Positions 22,375 to 35,000 of a stretch of 64,000 nucleotides of DNA are shown here, in pieces (position 1 is the first letter of the stretch; each line of letters starts with the position of its first letter). The notes beneath the pieces were generated by a model. The model did no database searches, had not been told where the DNA came from, and was given only the letters and a program-made list of their open reading frames with translations. Origin of the DNA: Climacium dendroides (taxonomy: Eukaryota > Streptophyta > Bryopsida > Hypnales > Climaciaceae); contig CATNNA010000003.1 in NCBI GenBank assembly GCA_950106755.1, positions 682,001-746,000 on the forward strand, in the 5' to 3' direction. The translations under genes and the position numbers were made by a program.

Positions 22375-22556
22375 TCTGGGTAGGGGGTCGGTTGGTTGTT
22401 ACAACTTTCCTGCCGGCAAAGCTCACTTAGTAGCACCAAGTCATGTTTTTTCTCTCATGCGCTCATACAAACCCAATGGGAATCGAACCCGGACCGCTTC
22501 AATGAGATGAACAACCCCTTACAACCAACCGCGGAGCTTATGACTTGGTGTTCAAA
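22375..22556 (-). mobile_element. tRNA-derived SINE-like element
   Basis: On the minus strand there is a good internal RNA polymerase III promoter: an A-box-like TAAGCTCCGCGGTTGG (22540-22525) and, 50 bp on, a B box GGGTTCGATTCCC (22490-22478). No cloverleaf can be completed. Downstream comes a non-tRNA body with CTGCCGGCAGG-like sequence. ACCAAGTCAT near 22546 and its complement near 22435 make the ends partly self-complementary. Boundaries are approximate. Confidence 0.5.
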
Positions 22557-22793
22557 AGATGTCATTCTCTTCACTTATATAAATCAGAATATATACCCTA
22601 AAGCAAACTTCATGTATTTCAACAGTCCATCACTAAAAAGACTCTCATTTTAATGGAAATTTTGTATTACAACTAACAAAGTTAGTATTTGCCCACCTAA
22701 ACTAGTTAACATTACAATTCACTTTTTAAGGCCTAAATGGAAAATATTATTATGAGAGGCCCTAAATCTCTCAAAATATTGAATATTGTGTTA
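22557..22793. other. AT-rich sequence, no gene seen
   Basis: AT-rich stretch between the SINE-like element and the broken end of LTR A-4. I see no coding or repeat structure. Confidence 0.5.
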
Positions 22794-24170
22794 GGAGAAG
22801 AACCCTCTCCTCAAGCCGAACCGAATGATGAGAAGACGAAGGACGAGGGACCGCCCACTCCTCTAAAGAAGAAACAACGGTGGAATAGGACTCCACCGGT
22901 AAATCCGACAGAAGATCCTCCCGTGTCGGAGCCACTAGAGGAAGAAATTTTGGAGCAGAAGACAGAGACCAGATTGGCCCCGAAAGAAGTCCAACCTTCT
23001 ACACAAGAGGTTGGATCGGTGCAACCGCAAGCTGGTCCCACTTAAGCCGAGGCTGGACCCTCCCGGCCGAAGCTGATGGAGGTAGAGGAGGGAGATAGGA
23101 CCCACATGCAATTAGGGGGGACGCCACTAGAGGACATCACGGAAATGGCCGAGCACCTTGTATGGCGGGCGGATGACCTCACGAAGCTCCTCGAGAATTA
23201 TGAGGGGGCCCTCAAGCGGGTGTGCTGGAAGATGGCACTGACTGATTGGAATGCCATCTTCCGGAGGACGGGTGCGTTGATGGCGGCGGAGCAGTAAAAT
23301 GGTCTCCTAATAGAGGAATGGAAGCGGTTGGTGATAGAGTTGGGGGGTTCTTTATGCATGGAGAACCGGACATTGCGGGACCAAGTCCGGGATTCGGAAT
23401 CCAAGTGCGTGGGATTAGAGAGCAGTCTACGCATAGCCCAGGAGACGGCCCGGCTCATAGAAGGGGACCACCGTCGGCAGATAGCGACATTGTGTCAAGG
23501 TATAGTCCGGCTCCGGAGCTCTTTGGAAGTACCGGCGGACTGCATCAACAAAGCCCGGCTGTTCGAAGCCAACCTCGACGCAGCCACCAGCACGAGTCCG
23601 GTGCACATCATCAAGTGCTTGTTGGAGCAGGCAAGACGGATGAACGCATCCCGGGCAAAGATGCAGGAGATGATGGAGTATTTGGCTCCCATCGAGTTGG
23701 AACCAGTTAATCTTTCTTCTCCTTCCGCGCAAACTTTGGTGCCTACGGAAGGCCATAATTTGGAACCCATGGTTACTGAAGTGGCGCCGATGGTACTGGT
23801 TGATTCGGAACTTTTGCCACCACTCGGAAGGTTAGAAGGAGTAGACTGGGGAGTCGTGGTACCCCAAGGAAGCGAGGATCTACTTCTGGTGACCCCGACC
23901 ATCAACTGGACGGGTACTTCTCCGGAAGCTCACAGTGGTCGGGCGGTGCAGTCTTCTCCTCGTCACAAGAAGATCCAGAAGGATTCTCGGAGAAGTCTGG
24001 ACGTTTCGATAGTCGGGACTCAGAGTGTAGACAAGGACCCCATCATCGTGGAAGTCCAAAGATGGGGACAAAGGGGTCCAAATTTGTTTCCTCCGGGGAG
24101 TAGTCGGAAGGAGATGAAGCTGAATTTGCTGAAGGACTATGCTCCTCCCAATCCGGATCCCAATGAATAG
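22794..24170 (+). pseudogene. LTR-encoded coiled-coil protein, family A (A-4 copy, C-terminal half)
   Basis: The frame is continuous for 1377 bp with only two stops, both TAA (23043-23045 and 23295-23297), and no frameshift. It covers the acidic linker (GEEPSPQAEPNDEKTKDEG, then KKKQRWNRTPP), the coiled coil (about 23140-23480), KARLFEANLDAA, RLEGVDWG, and the C-terminal tail ending PNPDPNE. The IDLT motif reads INWT here, so it is lost in this copy. The N-terminal half and promoter are missing, so the copy cannot be expressed from its own start. Confidence 0.75.
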
Positions 24171-25265
24171 TGTACAGTAGTGTAGTATAGCGGCAATACC
24201 GGAGTCCGGCTGTCAAAGCCAAAAAAATAGGATCTGGGATTTACCGGAAATCTAGCGGACCAGTAGGAATGTTTTGTGGGATTTTTAGGATGATGTTAGT
24301 CTTAGTATAAGTAGGGGTTTTGATGGCCTTCTGGTCATTCGCATCCATCCCATAGTTTCAGTATTGTATCTTTTTGAGCTTAATTTCAAGTGTTTGGGTG
24401 TATCCATTCTCTTATCTTTTGTATGCGGTACATGTTTGTGGGGGGTGTAGGTCCATTCTTACTTTTCCGGAGACTGAGAACTTACCTTGAGTAGCAAAAG
24501 TCGATTTCGTGAGTGGTTTCCGGGTGTAACTAACTTGATGGGGAGATCAACTGGATGGTTCCGGCAGTAGTGTTAGTGTAGTACTACTCGGATGCCGATA
24601 TAGCCTGCATGTTGGATACAGCCTTAGATGAAAGGGTATCTAAGAGGCTACTAGCAACTTTCGTGTACGGAAGTTTTGCAAGACGTGTCCGAATTCCGGA
24701 TTGCCGGAATTCCCTGTAGAACAGAGTTAAAGCCTTGATGCAAGCCTAAGAGAGTATAAGGAGATCCACCTGGTCAACGGGAGGCTCAGTACCCGATTAA
24801 GGTTAGAATGTCGTGGTAGTCCTTGACCGTCCCTACGTGACCTGGTCTGGTAAGCCTTCCGGATTTTTGAGGTGATGGAATAGGAGGACACTTCCAGTCC
24901 TTGAAGAGTTAGGTTAGTACTAGTTTTAGAGATTGAGAGAGAGAGAGAGAAAGATAGCGTGTTTCTGGACACGGTAAACATCCGGACAGTGGATGTGGCC
25001 ACTCGTCACCCAAACCCAGGGATCCCGAAAGGGGCACTGAACGATTTCCAAACTTTTCCAGAACCCACCCGGCACTAGTGTCCGGACCGGACCTACAGTC
25101 CGGAGTATTCCGATGGAGAAAAAGTAAATGCTTAGGTCGGATCATCCTATAGATCTGTAAACCTCAAGTCCTCGTGGTAACGATTCCGGAGCGGTTTACT
25201 CTAAGTGGGCCTTTGGTGTAAATTAAGGGCTAAAAGGAGGAATACTGGTCCGACTAATCGCTACA
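22794..25265 (+). mobile_element. Family A LTR, 3' part (A-4)
   Basis: A plus-strand LTR truncated on the left inside the ORF linker and ending GACTAATCGCTACA at 25265. It joins directly to the next family A unit, which lacks its first 120 bases or so. It includes the ORF C-terminal half, the downstream TATA-like box (near 24307), a GA-rich microsatellite (about 24930-24955) and the CGTGGTAACGATTCCGG motif near the end. Confidence 0.8.
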
Positions 25266-25566
25266 ACTGGATCTCCGGATTCGGAAAAATTCCATTAGGT
25301 ATAAAATCCTAATTCCGGAACCCTAGGAAGTTCCGAAAATCGGATGACGGCGCCGTCTGACTAGTATAAGAGGAGAACTATAGTCGGCGGAAGACACAAG
25401 TGCTTTTGTATTTCTTTACCTCTGAGTTTTTCCGCCTTCTCAGCTCTTAGAGATTTCCGGTAGACTGAGGGACTGTGTGAGTTGCGATCGTGCAGGGAGA
25501 ACCGGAGTGACATTTTGTGAGCAAAAGAGGTAGGGAGAGATTGGGTGAGGTTTTCCTGTGAGTGTG

Positions 25567-27672
25567 ATGGCTTTCAGGGCGAGCCGGCACAAGTTGAAGG
25601 ATTTGCCGGAAGACTCGGACGAAGAGATGCCGTCGCCACTGTCCCAACCGAGGACGATTCCGGTGATGAAGGAAGTGCCGGAAATTCCAACCGAAGAGGA
25701 TCAGCTAGAGCGCTTGCGATGAAACCTCACCAACATGGGGTGTGAGGGTTTCTTGGAGGTTCCTTGGGGCATCCGAGAGGAGAGTTTAGTGTCTGACCTG
25801 TTTTGTTCGGAAAACAGTATCTTGGATACCACCGTCTGGGCAAAGCTAGAACTATGGACAGTCAATATGTGGAGAGTCGTCTACAAGCTTCGGATGACGC
25901 CAGACAAGGTTATGGAGAAGAACCAGGAGTGTATGGAGGGCGAATTCCGGACGCTGGCCAATCCGAAGGAGGGTCCCCAGATTTCCGACTTGATGAATCT
26001 GGAGTATTGGGATGTGATAGCGTTTCTCAACTGTATCCTTCACCCGACCAAGCCAAGGCGAGTGGTAGCCAAGGTGGCTTCCGCCATCCTAGGGAGTCTT
26101 CAAGGTAAAATGATGATGGATTGGGCAGCCGTCATCCACGAATTGATAGGAGACCTTGTGCGTTCCTTCCGTTTGGAGAAGAAGGGTGGGAGCCCTCTTC
26201 CGGCTTACATCTCCCACTTGTATGCCTAGCACCCCCTGCTCAAGGCGAACGAGAAAATTGCCTATCAGGAGCTAGTTCAGCTCCAACAATATGGAGAAGA
26301 AGAACCTTCTCCCCGAGACGGACCGGACGATGAGGAGACGGATGACAAGGAGCCGCCCACTCCTCTAGCAAAGTAGCCACGACGGAATAGGACTCCACCG
26401 GTAAAACCAACAAAGGATCCTTTCGCGCCGGAGCCATTGGAGGAGGAAGTTTCGGAACAAAAGGAAGAAACCAGACCAGCTCCGTAGGAAGTTCGACCTT
26501 CTTCATAAGAGGTTGGACCAGTGCAACCGCAAGCTGGTCTCGCTCAGACCGAGGCCGGACCCTCCCGGACCAGATTTATGGAGGCAGAGGAGGGAGATAG
26601 AACCGAAATCCAATTAGGAGGAACACCGATGGAAGATATCGCGGAAATGGCCCAATACATTGTATGGCGGGCAGACGATCTTATGAAGGTTTTCTTCAAT
26701 TATGGGGAGACCCTCAAGCGGGTGTGCCGGAAGATGGCATTGACCAACCAGAATGCCATCTTCCGAAGGACGGATGCACTGGTGGCGACGGAGAAGCAAA
26801 ACACCCTCTTGATAGAGGAACAAAAGTGGTTGATGACGGAGTTGGAGGCTTTACGAGTGGAAAAACGGAAATTGCTGGATCGAGTCCAAGAATCGGAATC
26901 CAAGTGTGTCAGATTGGAGAGCGATCTACGCACAACCCAGGAGATGGCCAGAGTCATAGGAGAGGACCACCGCCGGTAGATAGCGGCATTGTGCCAGGGT
27001 GTGGTCCGTCTCCGAAGTTCATTGGAAGTACCAGCGGACTGCATCAACAAAGCCCGGCTGTTCGAGGCCAACTTCGACACAACCGCCAGCTCGAGCCGGG
27101 TACCCATCATCAAGTATTTGCTAGAGCAGGCGAGACGGATGGACGCCTCCCGGGCCGATATGCGGGATATGATGGAGTATCTGGCTCTCGCAGAGTCAGA
27201 TCCGGTAACTCCTTCTTCCCCTTCCGCTCAGACCTTCGTGGTTCTGGCAGGTAATGATCCGAAATCCATCGTTACAAAAGTATCACCTGTGGTACTTGTT
27301 GGTCCGAAGCTTTCACCACTACCGGGGAGGCCAGAAGGAGTGGATTGGGGTGCTGTGGTATCCCAAGGAAGTGAGGACCTCCTTCTGGTGACCCCATTCA
27401 TTGACCTTACAGATACTCCTACGGAGACCCACGAGGGCCGAACGATACAGTCTTCTTCCCGTCATAAGAAGACCTAGAAGAATTCTCCGGGAAGTCCGAA
27501 AGTTCCGATAGTCGGAACCCGGAGTGTAGATAGGGACACCAACATTGTGGAGGTCCCGAGATGGAGAGCAAAGGGTCCGAATGTGTTTTCTCAAGGGAGT
27601 AGCCAGAAGCAGATCAATCTGGACTTGTTGAAGGACCTTACTCCTCCCACGGATAAGGATCCCAAGGAATAG
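25567..27672 (+). pseudogene. LTR-encoded coiled-coil protein, family A (A-5 copy, full length)
   Basis: From ATG 25567 to TAG 27670-27672 the 2106-bp frame has seven premature stops but no frameshift. Regions in order: basic start (MAFRASRHKLKDLPEDSDEE); PTEEDQLERL and NMGCEGFLEVPWGI; core with NPKEGPQISDLMN, ILHPTKPRRVVAKVAS and MMMDWAAVIHELIGDLV; YISHLYA; a linker with acidic stretches; coiled coil from MAQYIVWRADD to about 26980; KARLFEANFDTTASSSRV; RPEGVDWGAVV; FIDLTDTPTE (27397 onward); tail to KDPKE. Most stops are one transition away from CAG, CAA or CGA. The length is the same as in A-2 and A-7. The product would be a cytoplasmic or nuclear oligomerising protein; function is unknown. 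Confidence 0.8.
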
Positions 27673-28576
27673 TGTATATTAGTGACAATACTGGAGTCCG
27701 GCTGTCAAAAGCCGGAAAAATAGGATTTAGGATTATCGAAAATCTAGCGGACTAGTAGGAATGTTTTGTGGGATTTTTAGAATGATGTTAGTTTTAGTAT
27801 AAGTTAGGTTTTGATGGACCTTTGTGGTCATTCACATTCGTCCCATTAGTTTCAGTTTGTATTCTTTTGAGCCTAATTCAAGTATTTGGAGGTTTCCATT
27901 ATTTTATTTTTTGTAGCCGGTACATGCTTGTGAGGTGGGTGGGTGCATTCGTGCTTTTCCGGCTGTTGAGAACTTATCTTGAGTAGCAAGAGTCGACTTC
28001 GTGAGTGATTTCCGAACGTCACTAACTTGATGGGGAGATCGGCCGGATTGTTCCGACAGTAGTGTTAGTGTACTACCGCCTGGATGCCTGTATAGTTTGA
28101 GGGTAGGATACGGCCTTAGGTGTGAGGGTATTTGAGAGGTTGCTAGCAACTTCCGTGTATGGGAGTTTGCAAGACGTGCCCGAATTCTGGATTGTCGGAA
28201 TTCCCCGTAGACGGAGTTAAAGCCCTGGTGCAACACCCAAGAGAGTGTGAGGATATCCACCCGGTCGATGGGAGGCTCAGTGTCGGATTGATGCTAGGAT
28301 GTTGTTGTAGTCCTTGACCGTCTCTACGTGACCTGGTCCGGTAAGCATTTCGGATTTGTGAGCAGACGGAACAGTAGGATACTTCCGGTCCCTGAGAATT
28401 GACTTAGCATTAGTAGTAAAGGTAAGCAAGAGATAGAGAGAAGAGGGAGAGAGTGTGTTTCCGAACACGGTAAACATCCGGACGGTGGATCTGGCCACTC
28501 GTCATCTGAACCTAGGGATGTTGGAAGGGGCAACTGAACGGTTTCCGGACTTTTCCGGAAGCCATCCGGCACTAGT

Positions 28577-30199
28577 TGTCGTACGCGCAGTTAGCCGTAA
28601 GTATCCTTACAACGACAAATGGTTGGAAGATGACACGAATTATCGTTCCAGGGAACTCTAGTATGATATCGATTGAATTAGAAGTATCCGGATTGTGACT
28701 ACTCACTTAATCTCCCTTATTTCACTTCCCAACCTTATTCCAGAAACTTAGTACATTCCGGATTCCATTCCGGATCCGGACACACCCGGAACTTAGTTCC
28801 GTCTCTCTTCTGTCACTGGTTTTTGTTGCCTCTGTTTTACCCTCAGAGGGTCTGCCCTTGGTCTAGAAAGGGGTGGGGACTCACCACTTGTACAATTATC
28901 CTCTCTGTACTCTGAACCCACTAAACAACACACCCAAGACAACACAGTCGTAGGAGGAGGGAGGAGTATTCTCTCACAGTTTCCGGATTGGCCGATCCAG
29001 AATCAGGTCACACAGAGCAATTTTCACACCTTTCTTACTACAACGACGGATCAGAACTTATAGACCAAAACGAATAGAATCTCAAGGAGAAGACAATATA
29101 CCAAGGGGGAGGTTGGTAGACTTTCCGAAGTAGCGGGAGATCCTTTCCTTCGGCGGTTGCTTAACTCCGCACAGAACCCTCCTGGTTCCGGACTCGCAGG
29201 GACCTCTACCGTCTTATCCGGATTGCCGTTCCGGCAATTTAAAAGCACATTACACTTACACTCCCTTACTCAGCTTTGCATTCCTTCTCACTAGCTCCAC
29301 CCCCAAATGATCCGTAGCTCAAGATCCGGATTCCTCCTCTCCGTCCCTTCTCTTTCTCTAGCACAAGGATAGAAACATACATGCATACACTAAGCCAAAG
29401 ATTCCGCCTAAGCAAAGTGCAGCTAGAAGCACCCTAGCTAACTTAGATTAAGAAAAGGGAAATCGTAATACATATGTGAAAACACTAAGATCGAATGGAG
29501 TAGGATGGAATGGCAGACAACTAACTTGCCTGCCCTTAAAATACTAACACAAAAACCCAAAGTCAACTCCTAAAAGCCTGAAAAGGAAATCCAGGCCACC
29601 AATCCCTGAACCTCTCGGGATATCTGGAAAGGCTAGCATCAGATCCTATAAATCCGGAAATCCCTAAAATTCCGGATTTTCCTAAATTTCCGGAACATCC
29701 TAAATTTCCAGAAATCCCTAAAGTTTCGGAAATCCCTAAAATTCCGGATCCATTCCGGAATTGTCCGTTCCAGATCCGCCCTTCCGCTTCTAGCCGGAGT
29801 CGTCTTCGTTGCCGCCTGGTATGAGGCTTCTGTTCCGAATCATTTTCCGGATTCCGGATCCTATCCGGATCTTCATCCGGATCCTAGACATTTCTGGATT
29901 CCGGATCCGTTAGTTCGGAATAGTTCCGGATTGATTCCGGATCTAGTTCCGATACTACAAAAAGTCTTTGAAAATACTTTTTGGACAACTCTCCAAGCTC
30001 CGGTTTCCGGTTAGGACGGAAAGTGCAAACTTCCTCCTTAACCATTTTACCGCAATTAAGAGCCTCTACAGTTGTTAATCCATAACTCTAGTAATTTCTC
30101 TATTTCTACCCCACAGAATACAGAAAATATACTATGAATGGATTTCTTACTTCAAATTCTATTTGAAATAGATAAAATCTATTTTCTTCGCTTCTGACA
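28577..30199 (-). mobile_element. Family C solo LTR (C-2), complete, with target duplication
   Basis: A 1623-bp unit in minus orientation: starts TGTCAGAAGC at 30199 and ends CGTACGACA at 28577. The perfect 5-bp duplication CTAGT lies at 28572-28576 and 30200-30204. It has a TATA-like box (reverse complement of TATTTTAA near 29535), a U3 of about 660 bp very rich in TCCGGA, and no LTR ORF. It is the ORF-less counterpart of families A and D. Confidence 0.88.
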
Positions 30200-30387
30200 C
30201 TAGTGGCCGGACCGGACCTATAGTCCGGATTAGTAAGGAGAGAAAGTGAATGCTTAGGTCAAGTTAGCCTATGAATCTGTAAACCTCAAGTCCTCGTGGG
30301 AACGATTCCGGAGCGGTTTACTCTAAGTGGGCCTTTGGTGCGAATTAAGGGCTAACTGGAGGAATACTGGTTCGACTAATCACTATG

Positions 30388-30440
30388 TAGGACAAAATGC
30401 TTTATTATCTTTAGTTCGAAGATAATAGAGGTAATACTTC
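30388..30440 (+). other. 53-bp spacer between two family A LTRs
   Basis: Between the end of A-5 and the start of A-6 (TGTGGAAATG) lies a 53-bp AT-rich sequence ending GAGGTAATACTTC. Either the whole internal region of an element has been deleted, leaving traces of the primer site and polypurine tract, or this is an insertion scar between independent LTRs. Confidence 0.4.
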
Positions 30441-32095
30441 TGTGGAAATGTGATCCCACATGCTAGACCCAGAACACTAGCATTTGACAAGAGATCTCGA
30501 AAATTGTCCCCTTAAAAAGGAAAGTTTTGAGTTCTCATAAGAAATTAGGAAAACTTAGGAATACCGGATCTCCGGATCTGAAAAAATTCCATTAGGTATA
30601 AAAACCTAATTCTAAAACCCTAGAAAGTTCCAGAAATTGGATGACGGCGCCGGCCTTAAAAGCCGGAAACCGGATCCATACTAGGGTTAGGTTTTTGCCG
30701 CCGAAACTTGTCCTGTACATTCATCCGACCGACCGTCCATCTAGCTAGTATAAGAGGAGAACTGTAGCCGGCGAAAGACACGAGTACTTCCTTATTTTCT
30801 TTACTTTTGTATTTTCCGTCTTCCTAGCTTTTTGAGAATTCCGGTAGACTAAGGGACTATGTGAGTTGGGATCGTGCAGAGGTTACTGGAGTGAATCTTT
30901 GTGAGCAAGAGAGGTAGGGAGAGATTGTGTGAGGTTTTCCTATGAGCACGATGTCTTCCAGGGCGAGCTGGCGCAAGTTGAAAGATTTGCCTGAAAACTC
31001 AGACAAAAAACTTCCGTCGCCGCCGCCCCAGCTAAAGCCGATTCCGGCGATGAAGGGGGTGCCGGAAGTTCCCACCGAGGAGGACCGACTGGAGCGCCTG
31101 CGACAGAACCTCACCAACATGGGGTGTGAGGGTCTCATGGAGGTTCCTTAGGGCATCCAAGAGGAAAGTTTAGTGTTTGATCTACTTCGTCCGGAAATCG
31201 GTATCTTGTATACCACCCTCCGAGCGAAGCCAGAACTGTGGTCGGTTGACATGTGGAGAGTCGTCTACAAGTTCCGGGAGGCGCCGAACAAGGTCATAGA
31301 GAAGAATCAGGAAGTTATGGAGGGCGAATTCCGGGCGCCAGCCAATCCGAAGGAAGATCACCAAGTTTCTAACCTAGTGAATTTGGAGTATCGGGATGTG
31401 ATAGCGTCTCTTATCCTTATCCTTCACCCGACCAAGCCAAGGTGAGTGGTAGCAAAGGTGGCTTCCGCCATCCTAAGGAGTCTTCAAGGTAAAATGATGA
31501 TGGATTGAGCAGCCATCATCCACGAGTTAATAGGAGACCTTGTGTGTTCCCTCCGGCTGGAGAAGAAGGGTGGGAGCCCTCTTCTGGCGTACCTCTCCCA
31601 CCTGTATGCCTAGCACTCCCTGCTCAAGGCGAACGAGGAGATTGCCTACTAGGAACTAGTTCAGCTCCAGCAGTACGGAGGAGAAGAGCCTTCTCTCCGC
31701 GATGGACCGAACGATGAGGAGACACAAGACGAGGAGCCGGCCACTCCTCTAACGAAGAGGCAACGGCAGAAAGGTACTCCACCGGTAAAGCCAATAGAGG
31801 ATCCTCCCGCGCTGGAGCCACTCGAGGAAGAAATTCTGGACTGGAAGACGGACACCTCACCGGCTCCGCAAGAAGTCCGACCTTCTTCACAAGAGGTTGG
31901 ACCAGTGCAGTAGCAAGCTGGTCCCGCTCAGACCGAGGCCAGACCCTCCCGGCCCAGACTTATGGAGGCAGAAAAGGGAGATAAAACCCAAATGCAATTA
32001 GCGGGAACGCCGATGGAAGATATCGCGGAAATGGCCTAGTACATTGTATGGCAAGCGGATGATCTCATAAAGTTTCTCGATAATTACGAGGAGAC

Positions 32096-35000
32096 TGTCG
32101 CAGCATAGGGTAAGTGAAATTCCCTATTATGCTCACAAAACACTCTTTAAAGCATAATAAAGTGACTCTAAAGATCAAACCCGAGAGACTCTATGAAGTG
32201 TTTTGTGTTACTAGGTGATTTGAGGAAAGTTTTCGAATTCCATTATTCTTTTTTATACCTCTCTCACCTTTTTTCCCAAATACCAGATGATTTCCTGACC
32301 CTCCTATAAACTAATCCGGTCCAGACTAATACTGACCCGAATCAAACTCGATCGACAACCTACAAGAACCAAACCGGAACTCACACTTCCAACCGGATCT
32401 CGTACTACTTTAATCGAGGGCTTCCTTTCCTCAGCTTCTGTTCCGGTTTCCTATAGCCTTTGTTGGCACTTCAGAGGGATCTTCCGCTTATTTTCAGAGA
32501 GGTAGGCACTCCTCTTTTTCCGGTCTTTATAGTGATGGAAAGTTCACTAAGCTAATCTATCCTCCTATTCTAACAGGATCCGAATTGATTTTTCACAGCA
32601 AACTAGAAGTAATCTTAGCCTGTAGGTCACACAAAGATCCCCCGTATGACCCTCACTTACTACAATGACCTTACTACCTTTTGTAATCTGTGCGAAACTA
32701 AGGTGGCTACAAGTGCGTCTGCCCGTACCAACATAATCTAGCGTTTTTTTGCTCACTTCTTTAGATGGTGAGACCTCTCAAGTGTTCAGAGGCTAACCCA
32801 GACATTCCATCTGCCTGGTAGCTCTAGCACAGTTTGAGAATCCTTTCTCTTACTGTCTAGCCTAGCACTGGTTATCTCAAGCGGAATCATAAACTCTAAA
32901 CCTACTGAGGTGTCTTGACTCACTCCCAACACTTACAACCTGTTCACATACACCTGCAATCACAAGAAGACAATAAGGGGAGAAGATCCTCTCACACTCT
33001 ACTCATCTATACTCAATCTCTCCCTCTCTTATCCAGCCAATCTTTGGGAAGACAATGAAAACAATAGACAATATACAAGAGACAACATATGCAAGAAAGA
33101 AAAACTTCCAGTCTCAGTCTTGAGACTTGAATTATATACAAAATTTACAAAAAGGTCTCCCCGGAAATCCGGCATTGATCCGGCCGAGATTTTCGGATCT
33201 AAACTTTTCCTAACTTTCCGGAATGAGGTCTGGTCTAACAAAATTTCCTACTTTCTAATTTCTAACTACCTATCCCTTCTGAGGGGGTCCACCACTATCT
33301 GGAGTAGCTATGGGGGAGAGCTCACTCAAATTTCTACTTTTATCTCCTCCTTCCGAAACTCGTTCTGGTTCTACAGGAGAAGTTACTCCTGTCCTCGTCC
33401 GTGGGGCTTCTGAAGTAGAGGTCCTTCCGGACTCCTTTCCCTTTGACATTGGAGTTTCGAACTTCCCCTCCAATATCTCTACCTCATTGAACTCATCCGG
33501 GATCGAAATCCCGGATAAAGTGACTAACCCACTCTGGAATTTCCGGACGGTATCCTCTAACCCCTTTGCATCATTCCTTCATTCCTTCTTCTAATTCCCT
33601 AGCAAAGTCAACCAAGATGCAAGCGATGCGGGTACCTGAAGGTTTCGGCTCCTTATGTATCCCCTCATCAAACAATTTGGCCTTTGCCATTACCTCACCG
33701 GATGCCCCTACTACTACCGTCATCTGGTTGATTGCAGTCCTGGTCTCCTCCTGCAGGGACATTGCGACCTTCACTTGGTCGCAACTAGCATCCAAGTCCT
33801 TCCAATAACTTTGGATCTCTCCTCGCAACCGGACCACCTGCTCGTCTGTCTCCTGCTGGTTGATGTTCTGCTTCAGCAACCTATCCTCCAACTCCTTCAC
33901 TTCATCCAGATTGCTGATGCAGTTCGCCACTGCTTCTGGTAGAAAACTGGTCAGAGTGCTTCCTACCAAATCCGCCACCTCATGAAGCGTCGTGGTCTTC
34001 ACTTCCCAATCCGCTCTCACTGCACTGAGAATCCGGATTAGGTCGTTGTATGGACCCGTCAGGTCCATCAACTAGGACGATGGAACAAGTCTCGGTCTGA
34101 TTGCTTCCACCGGTTCCTACTTCTTTGGAATGACTGGTTCCAATACTTCCGGTCCTTTATCCTTCCGAAGCCCCGAAGGGGGACCCCTCAGACTAGGCGT
34201 CTTCTTCATCCTTCGGTTGAGAGGAATGTCATCTTCCTCCTCTTCCTCTTCTGCCCAACTCCTCTTCTTAGGGTTCTCACCCTTTTCCTCTGGTTCTGGG
34301 CTATCTGGTTTCGTCTCGGATTCTTAATCTGATCCTCCGCACGTCCGGAGAGCCATCTGAGCCCTCCACTCCTTGTTCTCCTCCGACGTCAGGAGACTCT
34401 GATTTTTGTATAGGTGGAAAAGGTAGGGGCCTACCAGAGTAGCCCTATTCTTTTCCACATTTGAGACTAGGACATTCACCATTGTTTGAATGAATGCCGC
34501 CCAATCCATCCGCTTCTCTCCGCTAAGAGCTCCAAAGATTGCGTTTCCGAACGTGGAAGTCACTTGGGTGGGTTTTTCCGGATGTAGAATCAAGACCAAA
34601 AATTCCAGCAGTCGTCTGTGTCGCACATTGACGCAGTCCTCGATTGCGTATCCGTCCTTGGGGTTAGCTGCTCTCCGGAACTTTCCGCGCACGAAGTCTC
34701 CCTTCCGGCTGGCCTGTTCCGCGCCGCCTTTCTCCAAATCGTAAATTTTTTTCCAGATCTCCCTGGTCCACATGGGCGGAGCTGGTCGGGTAGTATTGTT
34801 GAACTGGTTAGGGGCTCCTTCGATGACCTCCCTCACTATTGCCTCGTTCCGAAACCCCTAGGGTTTTCCCAGGAATCTTGCGCAACCCATGGAGGAGAGG
34901 ACCCCATCAATTCGACTCTCTTTCGCTCACTACTGGGCTCTAAAGGAGCCACTTTCTTCACTCTAATTTCTATCCTCTGAGGGCTCGCCTGTACTTGATT

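Larger units (their letters stand above)
25266..30387 (+). mobile_element. Family A LTR (A-5), interrupted by C-2
   Basis: A plus-strand LTR lacking the first part of U3. It contains TATAAGAGG (near 25364), the full ORF, the downstream region, the C-2 insertion (28577-30199) and the U5 end GACTAATCACTATG at about 30387, where CTACA has mutated. It is separated from the next LTR by only 53 bp. Confidence 0.8.

Noticed and set aside
22478..22547. tRNA gene
   Set aside because: A and B boxes are present but no acceptor stem or anticodon arm can be built; it fits a tRNA-derived SINE.
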